In this document: positions 58,401 through 64,000 of the stretch, piece by piece
How positions within the stretch are numbered: the stretch's first letter is position 1
How the letters are laid out: every line of letters begins with the position of its first letter
Source of the DNA: Adenophora triphylla var. japonica
Lineage: Eukaryota; Streptophyta; Magnoliopsida; Asterales; Campanulaceae
DNA: 64,000 nt
Direction of reading: 5' to 3'
Assembly (NCBI GenBank): GCA_022495995.1
Contig: JAFEMH010001293.1
Location: 248,001-312,000, forward strand
The notes under the pieces: generated by a model
The model's input: only the letters and a program-made list of their open reading frames with translations
Told to the model about the DNA's origin: nothing
Databases searched by the model: none
Position numbers and translations under genes: made by a program

Positions 58401-60076
58401 CCTCCCCTTTGTAAGGTGCCAGACCCCTACGAGTGAGCAGGCAAGGAGCTAGCAAGAAACAAGGAAAACTCAACAGACATGACTTCTAGATAGGTCGCCT
58501 TATTGTGTGCTACATGATCTCATACCGAAAACGTGATACCTTCGCTAAGCAACTCCCCATAATATGACATTTCACGAACTAACTAAAGAAAGTATGACTT
58601 GATTTATTATCTTGGTGCATCATCCCCTACACTGAACCACTCTATTGGATTACGACGTTTTTCCAAAACAAATGATGTTATTTAGGTATGAGCGAGTGTA
58701 AGCAATCAAAATATAAACCCAAAAAACTCAAATATAAATAGAAGCTCGTACTCACGATATCAAACCGAAGATTTCTACCAATCCATTCAACAGAAGTAGT
58801 GAAACGCTCCCGGTCACCCAGCAATGCCAAAGTGTCTAACGAATCAATCTGCAACAATCACCGGACGGTAATCTAGTAAAAATCTCCCATATTATTAGAT
58901 AACAATTTGAATTCAAGGTTTATCTCACCAATGTTAGTGCATAGCCACCAAGCGAATCTTCCCCCTCACATGATAGAGGTTTTAACTCATCACGAGGAAA
59001 AGCATGATCCATATATCCGTCAAATGCATGATAGAACATCCCACGCACCTGTACCACAAAGAAGGCTATATAACTTGTAATACGATCCCTCTTACCTAAA
59101 CTGAAAATCTTATACTGCCATCTCAATTCGCAGTTCAGAAAATTTACAACAGCTCACAGTTGAGTGCCTACATGGCTACATGTTCGCACCCTCTCACAGT
59201 GTAGCCTATTCCCGTGAATGCTAAATAGTGTCAAAGAAGCAATCCTGTAGATACTACCATTAGCAACATATACAAAACTAATACACACATCTAGCAGCAG
59301 AAGTGGGTCTGCCCTTTTGTAAGAGACAAGTTTCTCATTGAACGTAAGAATTGGTACTGCCAAGAATCAATATTTATTTTGTGAATCAGGAAAAGTAAAA
59401 GTCATTTTCACCCCCACCCTCCATTTTGTTGATTTTCAAATGCCAAAAAGACTTTGGGGCAAAAATTGAGCGGTGGAAAGTGATGCTTAGGATTGGTTCA
59501 TTCACGTAACAACACTGTCTTCTGCAAATACTAAACAGTGATTCAGCAAGTAACATTACCATGAGTTGAAGATTGGCTTTTTAGATGATAGTTTAAACAA
59601 AGACTCAACGGCAGTCCACGAAACCCCAGTGAACTAAAGCTTTAAATACCTTAATAGTAGGATAGTTCATTTGCTGATCAGGGACAGACAATGATGATAA
59701 GTATGTTGTACTAATCTGATTCGATAAATTATGATTTAAACCCTAGTATGTATAACTAGGATCAATTTCAGTCTCTTGTAGTGCCCACTCAATTTCAAGT
59801 CATCAATTAACCAACTAGGTAAGTAAGGAACAAAAATGTAACCCAATCTTCACATTTTCAAACAAGAAAAACAAAGATTATATCAACAAATCTAGGGGAA
59901 ATCAAATATAGATATATTAGAAAGTTTATGAATGAATGAATGTAATGTAATACCTCATCTCTGAGCTGCTTGGCTTCGTCGGGAGTGACGCCCTCTGCTG
60001 AAATTGTACAAATGAGAATGTCAGATAACAGCAACACAATTGCAATTGAATGAGTCCTCGTCCTTCCTCGCCCCAT
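40470..60076 (-). CDS. MNS4: EDEM-type GH47 alpha-mannosidase (MNS4/MNS5-like), 17 exons
   Basis: EDEM-type mannosidases trim N-glycans of misfolded glycoproteins in the ER and mark them for ER-associated degradation. Exons 5'-3' (minus): 60076-59954, 59048-58929, 58848-58756, 57134-57048, 55050-54960, 54240-54185, 53955-53883, 52304-52195, 51213-51163, 48373-48285, 47953-47872, 47785-47672, 46658-46579, 42782-42647, 41524-41454, 41284-41038, 40706-40470. All introns are GT-AG and phases join to 619 residues. ATG 60076 is the first ATG in the leader and opens a signal peptide (residues 1-27). GH47 blocks: [29 protein letters not shown] (E120), DSFYEYLLK (D260), [35 protein letters not shown] (T464). 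No KDEL-type signal is present. The 619-residue length suits MNS4 better than MNS5; that assignment is from memory. Confidence 0.93.
41679..41803. repeat. Small inverted-repeat element in mannosidase intron 14
   Basis: GATGCTCGGACTCTTTGAT near 41690 faces ACCAAAGAGTCCGAGCATC near 41773, with TAAGCATACC and AGCATACC at the borders. It is non-coding. Confidence 0.6.
42089..42271 (-). mobile_element. tRNA-derived SINE (Au-like) in intron 14
   Basis: On the minus strand it starts with a tRNA-like head (GTTAAGGTGTTGCCGTGTGA, B box GGTTCAAGTCC) and ends TTGTGCACCGGGCTGCCCTT, the 3' end typical of plant Au SINEs. The 16-bp duplication ATTATCCAACTTGAAT flanks it exactly (42073-42088 and 42272-42287). 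It lies in the same orientation as the host gene. Confidence 0.93.
43287..46060 (-). mobile_element. Non-autonomous copia LTR retrotransposon in intron 13
   Basis: The LTRs (43292-43849 and 45491-46055) begin TGTTGTGAAAATCACG and end CCAAACCCAACA. The 5-bp duplication GTGAT flanks the element. Next to the right LTR, CCGGTATCGAGCTC on the minus strand is a diverged Met-tRNA primer site; next to the left LTR, GGTGGGAGAT is the polypurine tract. It is thus in the same direction as the mannosidase. Only gag, zinc knuckle and protease-like sequence remain; reverse transcriptase and integrase are missing. Confidence 0.92.
44060..45450 (-). pseudogene. Degenerate copia gag-protease coding region
   Basis: The minus-strand gag has [19 protein letters not shown] and [17 protein letters not shown] (about 45410 to 45060), typical of the copia gag (UBN2) family. 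A CCHC knuckle ([14 protein letters not shown], about 44795-44755) follows. [14 protein letters not shown] (about 44670) is the copia protease active-site block. A pre-integrase-like part has [20 protein letters not shown] (about 44480). Frames shift several times, and the region then runs straight to the polypurine tract. Confidence 0.8.
46757..47034. mobile_element. MITE with long inverted arms (family copy 2) in intron 12
   Basis: GGCAAACTCTGTTTTCATC at the left and GATGAAAACGAAGTTTGGCC at the right are inverted over about 110 bp. It is clearly the same family as 25621-25896. Confidence 0.75.
48055..48277. mobile_element. Stowaway MITE abutting a splice donor (intron 10)
   Basis: CTCCCTCCGTCCCATTACAA at the left and TAGTGGGACAGAGGGAG at the right, with TA at 48053-48054 and 48278-48279. 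Its right border is only 5 bp from the GT (48284-48283) of the exon 10 donor, and the element makes up about two thirds of the 331-bp intron. Confidence 0.92.
48860..49370 (-). mobile_element. Copia-type LTR fragment split by a MITE (intron 9)
   Basis: On the minus strand, a purine-rich tract GCGGGAGCAT is followed by TATTAGGAATATAATATC, then AT-rich LTR-like sequence with duplicated GGAAACTCAATCTTTGTAT, ending near 48860 in an A/T-rich tail. The MITE 49055-49321 lies within it. A rearranged copy of its first part is at 49998-50137. Confidence 0.6.
49055..49321. mobile_element. Stowaway MITE nested in an LTR (intron 9)
   Basis: CTCCCTCTGTCCCATAAAAT at the left and AATGTGGGACGGAGGGAG at the right, with TA on both sides. 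It is related to the interrupted MITE at 60311-61732. The unoccupied version of its target survives at 50088-50110. Confidence 0.93.
49577..49912. repeat. Tandem repeat of 95 bp, about 3.5 units (intron 9)
   Basis: CGTGGTTGGAGGCCAGTTTT starts units at 49581, 49676, 49771 and 49866. Each unit includes GGTTGGTTGTGGGGC and CGCACCCAAGGAAAGTG. G-runs border the array on both sides (49565-49575 and 49929-49937). The unit is not a multiple of three, so frames across it change register. Confidence 0.9.
49998..50137. repeat. 140-bp near-perfect palindrome from inverted LTR ends
   Basis: The left arm starts TATTAGGAATATAATATC and the right arm ends GATATTATATTCCTAATA, with about 60-bp arms around a spacer of roughly 15-20 bp containing CTTATACAAAG. 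Both arms match the LTR at 49370-49010, in opposite orientations. Confidence 0.9.
53159..53421. mobile_element. Stowaway MITE (intron 7)
   Basis: CTCCCTCCGGTCCAAAATAA at the left and TTATTTTGGACTGGAGGAAG at the right, with TA at both borders; 263 bp and non-coding. Confidence 0.88.
53563..53785. mobile_element. Stowaway MITE (intron 7)
   Basis: CTTCTTCCAATCCAAATTTA at the left and AATTTATTTTGGATCGGAGGGAG-type sequence at the right, with TA at 53561-53562 and 53786-53787; 223 bp. It lies about 140 bp from its neighbour at 53421 and 95 bp from the exon 7 donor. Confidence 0.8.
54551..54805. mobile_element. Stowaway MITE (intron 5)
   Basis: CTGCTCCACCATCCCAAAGT at the left and TTATTTTGGGGCGGAGGAAG at the right, with TA on both sides; inner arms (TTGACATTCTTGGTCAACTT) are also inverted. 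255 bp and non-coding. Confidence 0.8.
56120..56405 (+). repeat. SINE-like sequence with flanking direct repeat (intron 4)
   Basis: GGTTCAAGTCCC (about 56211) matches a polymerase III B box and TTAGCAAG-like sequence precedes it. The region is bracketed by AAGCTTGATATACATTGTTGG (about 56136) and AAGCTTGATAAGCATTGTTGG (about 56358), possibly a diverged flanking duplication or an internal repeat. Confidence 0.4.
56718..56865. repeat. Direct duplication of about 100-bp spacing (intron 4)
   Basis: GTTCTGTGTTCATTGTATGT followed by ATCCCGACTCTTTAATAAT occurs at about 56718 and again at about 56818 with almost no change. Confidence 0.85.
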
Positions 60077-60310
60077 TTCCAAAGAAACACGCGCAAACAC
60101 ACACACAATCTTTCAAAGAGAAAAAGATATGCAAGTAAACTCGTTTTATGGAATTGGTTTTAGGTATTCTTCGTCGCCGGCGATTGAATTCGTCTGCCGG
60201 CGGTTGTAGAATCTGTTTGGGGGCAAACTGTCTGTAGTAATTTTTTGGCGGCACGACGACGGACGTCACCGACTCTATGAAGACCTCTTTTCCACTTCAG
60301 ATCTAGGAAT
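60077..60310 (-). promoter_or_regulatory. Leader and proximal promoter of the mannosidase gene
   Basis: About 235 bp lie between the start codon and the nearest transposon border. There is no minus-strand ATG in it. TGACGTC (60268-60262, minus) contains the TGACGT core bound by plant bZIP factors. No obvious TATA box was seen. Confidence 0.45.
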
Positions 60311-60350
60311 TGGAAAATAAGTAGAAATATAACGTTATTAAAAAAAAAAT

Positions 60351-61540
60351 GAGTTTATCTTATAAAAAACTAGTTTTTACTTAAGATAAGGAAAAACGTG
60401 TTTTCAAAATAAACGGTGGCAATTTTATAATTATTGGCAACCATGTTCAAAATAAACGGTGACATTTTTGTAATTACTGGCAACCATGATAAATGTCAGT
60501 GTTAATATTACAAATGACCAGTGATTTCATACTGGCATTTTATAAACATGAAACTGGCACTTTTTACACGGGCACTTTTAAATACATAAACTGGCATCTC
60601 TTCAAAAATACAAGCACTGGCATTCAAAAATACATGGACTGGCATTTGAAAACACATTTACTGGCACTCAAAAATGCATATACTGGCACTCAAAAACACT
60701 GATAATTATTTTTGCTGATATTCAAAAAAACATGAACTGGCATTCAAAAAAACATGGACTGGCATTCAAAATTACAAGAACTGGCATTCAAAAATACATT
60801 GACACTCAGTTACACACTTACTGGCACTCTATTATACACTAACGGGCACTCAATTACACCAACGGGCACTTGATTATACACTAACGGGCACTTGTTTATA
60901 CACTAACGGACACTCAAATATACACCAACGGGCACTTGATTATACACTAACGGGCACTTGATTAATCACCAACTGGCACTCAAAATAACATGTACTGGCA
61001 CTCAAAAAAATATGAACCGGCATTAAAAATCAATTAAACTGGCATTCAATTTCTACCCAAACTCAAACTGGCATTCAATTTCTACCCAACTGGCATTCAA
61101 AATCAAACGGCCAAGCCCATCACCGGCACTGATTTTGGTCCTTCCATCACCACGAATTGGAGGCCCCTGCTTGAGACTTCCATCAAAATCTGAGTTCGGT
61201 GGGATGGTTGGTAGGGTTTTGGTCTTGTGTGGAATTCGACTTTGAGCGGGAGGAAGCGACGCCGGAGGTGGAGATTGAAGGTTGATTGGAGGTCGCCGGT
61301 TGATTGGGGATTGAGATTGGGTTTGATTTCCGGTGGAAGAGCTTGGTTAGGGAGGAGATTGAGGCCGGCAATGGTGGTTGGGCTTGGTCGGATTGGTCGG
61401 AGAAGAAGGTGGGGAGGAATTACGCTTCTGCGTATAGAGAGAGAAGCTCCGTGCGTTTAGTGAGAGAAAGTGAGAGACCTTTATTTAAAACACGTTTTTT
61501 GTTAAGTTAACAAAAAACGCGTTTTTTATAAGTTTTTGGC
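60351..61540. mobile_element. Mutator-like element, copy B, with extra GC-richer segment
   Basis: The ends are GAGTTTATCTTATAAAAAAC and, inverted, GCCAAAAACTTATAAAAAAC, matching copy A at 37864-38337; inverted similarity continues for about 46 bp. The 9-bp AAAAAAAAT flanks both ends (60342-60350 and 61541-61549). Inside are about 30 ACTGGCA-containing units (60470-61110), then a GC-richer stretch (61115-61480) unlike copy A, possibly a captured host fragment. Confidence 0.85.
60470..61110. repeat. Array of ACTGGCAYTCAAAAATACA-type units
   Basis: Units of roughly 20-25 bp share ACTGGCA or GGGCACT followed by an A/T-rich stretch with ACA. Read from the same end of the element, they share TGCCAGT with copy A. 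Confidence 0.9.
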
Positions 61541-61732
61541 AAAAAAAATAGGGGTTGTAAATGGGTAGGAGAGAGAAAGCGGGGTAAAGAATAGTAAGTC
61601 AATAGTTGTTGTGAGTACGATAAGTGAGTCTTATGAATAAAGAAGTATTAAAAAAAAAAATTTTAGGAAAGTGAAACTTTAAAATGGACTAAAATAGCAA
61701 AAAATAAGTAAGATTTTATGAGACTGAGGGAG

Positions 61733-62005
61733 TATATACTATTAAAGTTGGCGAGAGGCATGAGGATTCTTCAAAAATCTTGCATTTTTGTTTAGAAGTC
61801 ATATCATCAACCTCCAAAAATCTATTGATATTCTCATTGTTATTTAATACTATTAGTAAATCATAATAATTACTATATATATTAAATAATATTAATTAAT
61901 AATAATAATTTAACTATGTAGGTTAACTATTATTATTAATAGTATTAATTTATTATATAGGTTAAGTATTATTATTAATATTATTATAGGTTAACTATTA
62001 CTATT
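61733..62005. other. AT-rich spacer
   Basis: No gene. It contains degenerate TTAACTATTATTATTAATA repeats (about 61915-62000) between the MITE remnant and the LTR. Confidence 0.6.
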
Positions 62006-62429
62006 TGATAATGCAGAAAACGGTCCAGATCAGCCTTAGTCCAGCAATTTGGTTGATCTTCAGCTACTATGACCTGAAATCACGAACAAACGACTTGCCG
62101 GGATGGTATCCGGCTAAAACCCTCCGGCGTGATGATGAGATAACATATATTGTGCTTATAAACTGAATTGAATAATGGAATACTCAAATAGCAAATAAGA
62201 CATTACCCTTAAACGTTGGAAGTTGTCAGGTATTTATAGTGTTGATATAGGATCATGTTGAATCCCTAGGATTACAGAGATAATATTGGCGTAACTGACT
62301 CCTAGAAAGTAGGGGACGGTTACAAATAACGACGTGGATTGGCGCACGTGTTGTTAGGTCGAGGTCGACTGAACCGTCAAGGGCGATCTGACTTTGTGCT
62401 TTGACGTGATAGCAATTGTATAAGTATTT

Positions 62430-62682
62430 TTTTTTTGATACCCAGGTTCCCAGCTTCGCCGGACTAATCCTGGACCACCAGCTACCGGCCCCTCAGTGAC
62501 TGGCGGAGGTAAATCGTGGGATATGCCCGAGGTAGTCAGGGTGGCAGCACCCCTTATACTCCTGGCCCTAAGGGAGCCCTCCTACAAGGCATTTACATCA
62601 CTCTTACATCACCAATTAATTGGCTTCTCCAGCTGCTCCTGTCAAGATTTGAACTCCCCACGCTGAGGTTACATCACCAATT
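62430..62682 (-). mobile_element. SINE inserted in the second Tat LTR
   Basis: A 16-bp exact duplication, AATTGTATAAGTATTT, flanks it (62414-62429 and 62683-62698). The T-run at 62430-62436 is the tail read from the other strand. The B-box-like GAGTTCAAATC lies at about 62657-62647 (minus). TTACATCACCAATTAATTG occurs twice inside (62604 and 62668). Confidence 0.8.
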
Positions 62683-63166
62683 AATTGTATAAGTATTTGA
62701 TCGTATGTCAGACGAAGCTAGGTCGGGACCACGGATGGTCGGACAATGAGCTAGGTCGACTGAACGATGCTGAGCTGTTGGCAATGTAGCAATTAGGCCG
62801 GCCCATTCGATAATAAAGTAGGCTGGTGACCACAAATGTTGGGCTCGATTTGTTGGGTCTGACTCGTCACTTTTATTCCGTTCAATGGCCCCCAACTTTC
62901 TGAGTTGACTTTGTCGACCAGGAAGTTATGAAAAAAATCGTGGAGCCTTACATAGCTCGTTGTTGGATGGTCGATTAAGTTGACGTGACTTGATCTCGAC
63001 CTTTGACTTTTTTGACGGTTAGATGCGTTAAGGCGTCGTAATTCCGTAATGATTGTACTTATTCTGGCGATTGGACATCTCTCTTGGGAAACGTTGTTGG
63101 CATTAATTGACAGAGTTAACCGTTGTGACCCCTACCCTTTCCAATTCAGGTAAGGATTGGGATAAG

Positions 63167-63173
63167 TATAAAA
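63167..63173 (+). promoter_or_regulatory. Putative TATA box for the antisense frames
   Basis: TATAAAA lies about 210 bp upstream of the ATG at 63377, inside the retroelement but directed opposite to its gag-pol. Confidence 0.45.
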
Positions 63174-63376
63174 GGCCAATTTCTTTTCCTTTTCCAACTT
63201 TACAAACCCCAAAATCTCGTATACACAGCAAGAACAAAAGGCAAGGAGCTTCTGATTTTCCAGTGTAACCAAGCATCTCGTTCGTTTTCGATTTCCCCTT
63301 CTTCGAATTAACTAAGGTACCCTTCGATTCCTCTGTAATTTTAGGCTTAATTTTGACTTTTTTCTTCGATTTCACC

Positions 63377-63676
63377 ATGGCTATGACCTTTGGTTGTGAA
63401 CCAGGTGCTAGATATGGGTATAGCTCCGCCAACCTTAGGGTTTATAAAAGATTGGAGGGACCTTGGAAAGAGATGACTAGGGAGGAGTGTGTCACCATTC
63501 TGAAAAGATGGGGTCTATGTTATGGCGTTGTCAAGCTTCCAGGTAGAGAAAATATAGGAGATCTGGAGGTGGATGATCCACGGATTGTTCGCTTCCGTCT
63601 TTTCAATAAACTGATATACCACTTCATTATTTTTTATATGAAAACCAATAAGCCCCCTTCCCTAGAAATAGAATAG
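63377..63676 (+). CDS. Hypothetical antisense reading frame of the second Tat element
   Basis: An ATG-initiated frame of 99 codons begins MAMTFGCEPGARYGYSSANL and contains EMTREECVTILKRWG and VKLPGRENIGDLEVDDPRIV. Composition looks protein-like up to about 63600; the tail (LIYHFIIFYMKTNK) looks non-coding, so an exon end near 63600 is possible. No family is recognised. It is antisense to the element and follows a TATA box. Confidence 0.4.
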   Translation: MAMTFGCEPGARYGYSSANLRVYKRLEGPWKEMTREECVTILKRWGLCYGVVKLPGRENIGDLEVDDPRIVRFRLFNKLIYHFIIFYMKTNKPPSLEIE

Positions 63677-63729
63677 AATTTCCAGGGGAATCTAGGTCGC
63701 CTTTAGGTAGTTCGAAAGAGTCTTCAACT

Positions 63730-64000
63730 ATGACTGATTCCCCTGTTTCTTCTTCTTCTGTAGATATGGCAGATCACGACCAGGCCGCAGCTTCTACTTC
63801 GTCGAGCCCCCACTCAAGTAATATAGTGGATGCCTTTTGCTCGACCGTGGTACCTGGCTGCAATGAGAGGGGATATGTGGCCCCCAATCTGGCTATTGGA
63901 AGGAAGAGTGCGGAGTCAAGGATTGAAATCCTTCATAGCTTCTGCGAGATCAATAGAGATAAATTTAGATTGACTCATTTCACGGAGGCTCAAAGGAAGG
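63730..64000 (+). CDS. Hypothetical antisense protein, partial at the window edge
   Basis: The frame is open from the ATG at 63730 (or 63766, MADHDQAAAS) to the end of the window. It has a Ser-rich start, then VDAFCSTVVPGCNERGYVAP and ESRIEILHSFCEINRDKFRL. The sequence around the 63766 start (TGTAGATATGGCAGATCACGA) parallels the antisense start at 20988 in the first Tat element. TTCTTCTTCTGTAG just before it could be a splice acceptor joining it to the 63377 frame. The function is unknown; in this lineage such antisense genes may carry a Transposase_28-type domain further on. Confidence 0.5.
   Translation, partial: MTDSPVSSSSVDMADHDQAAASTSSSPHSSNIVDAFCSTVVPGCNERGYVAPNLAIGRKSAESRIEILHSFCEINRDKFRLTHFTEAQRK

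Larger units (their letters stand above)
60311..61732. mobile_element. Stowaway MITE interrupted by a Mutator-like element
   Basis: The two outer parts (60311-60350 and 61550-61732) align with the reverse complement of the MITE at 49055-49321: GGAAAATAAGTAG...GTTATTA at the left and GGGTAGGAGAGAGAAAG...GACTGAGGGAG at the right, with TA at 61733. The far left terminus is lost or diverged. A Mutator-like insertion separates the halves. Confidence 0.8.
62006..64000 (-). mobile_element. 3' part of a second Tat-like LTR retrotransposon, cut by the window edge
   Basis: On the minus strand, AGAAAGTTGGGGGCCAT (polypurine tract, about 62901-62885) is followed by an LTR starting TGAACGGAATAAAAGTGACG at 62884, similar to the start of the 10673 LTR. 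The other LTR border at 62006 (TGATAATGCAGAAAACG) parallels the first element's terminus. The internal 3' region (62885-64000) carries plus-strand, thus antisense, frames like those of the first element. The rest lies beyond the window. Confidence 0.7.

Noticed and set aside
58920..60108. Separate small minus-strand genes in this stretch
   Set aside because: They are exons 1 and 2 of the mannosidase gene read with intron extensions; some apparent starts upstream of 60076 are not ATG codons.
61227..61510. Arg/Gly-rich plus-strand frames
   Set aside because: Overlapping frames in the GC-richer segment of the Mutator-like element; no family match and no start support. Kept only as a possible captured non-coding fragment.

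Overview
This is plant nuclear DNA from a eudicot, probably an asterid (inference). Genes have short GT-AG introns, and Aux/IAA, PR-10, PPR and GH47 mannosidase proteins are present. Intergenic DNA is AT-rich and packed with Stowaway, hAT, Mutator and Harbinger elements, tRNA-derived SINEs, LINE and copia remnants, and a 12-kb Ty3/gypsy element. No prokaryotic, organellar or CRISPR features were seen.

Layout. 1-4.2 kb: intergenic, with a Harbinger/Tourist-like element (493-2313) filled by a G-rich minisatellite. 4.2-5.4 kb: a two-exon Aux/IAA gene (+). 5.4-10.6 kb: gene-poor spacer with one Stowaway MITE. 10.67-22.84 kb: a decayed Tat-lineage LTR retrotransposon with both LTRs, a target-site duplication, a broken gag-pol and antisense reading frames downstream of pol. 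22.8-26.9 kb: copia, LINE and MITE remnants. 26.99-28.95 kb: an intronless PPR gene (-). 29-38.4 kb: a short deubiquitinase-like gene fragment, a TA-rich microsatellite, a 63-bp hairpin-forming minisatellite, and several TIR elements. 38.99-39.57 kb: a two-exon PR-10/Bet v 1 gene (+). 40.47-60.08 kb: a 17-exon EDEM-type alpha-mannosidase gene (-). Its exons were reconstructed one by one and join in frame to 619 residues; its introns hold at least five Stowaway MITEs, a copia derivative, a SINE and LTR fragments. 60.3-61.7 kb: a Mutator-like element nested in a Stowaway MITE just upstream of the mannosidase start. 62.0-64.0 kb: the 3' end of a second Tat-like element (-) that carries a SINE in its LTR and runs off the window.

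The four complete host genes act in unrelated processes: auxin signalling, organellar RNA processing, pathogenesis-related/ligand binding, and ER-associated degradation. They do not form a cluster. The most notable structures are a Mutator-like family with exact 9-bp target duplications and internal TGCCAGT repeats (37864-38337 and 60351-61540), the hairpin minisatellite at 31.5-32.3 kb, the G-rich Harbinger element, a MITE touching a splice donor, and a 140-bp palindrome that preserves the pre-insertion site of a MITE.
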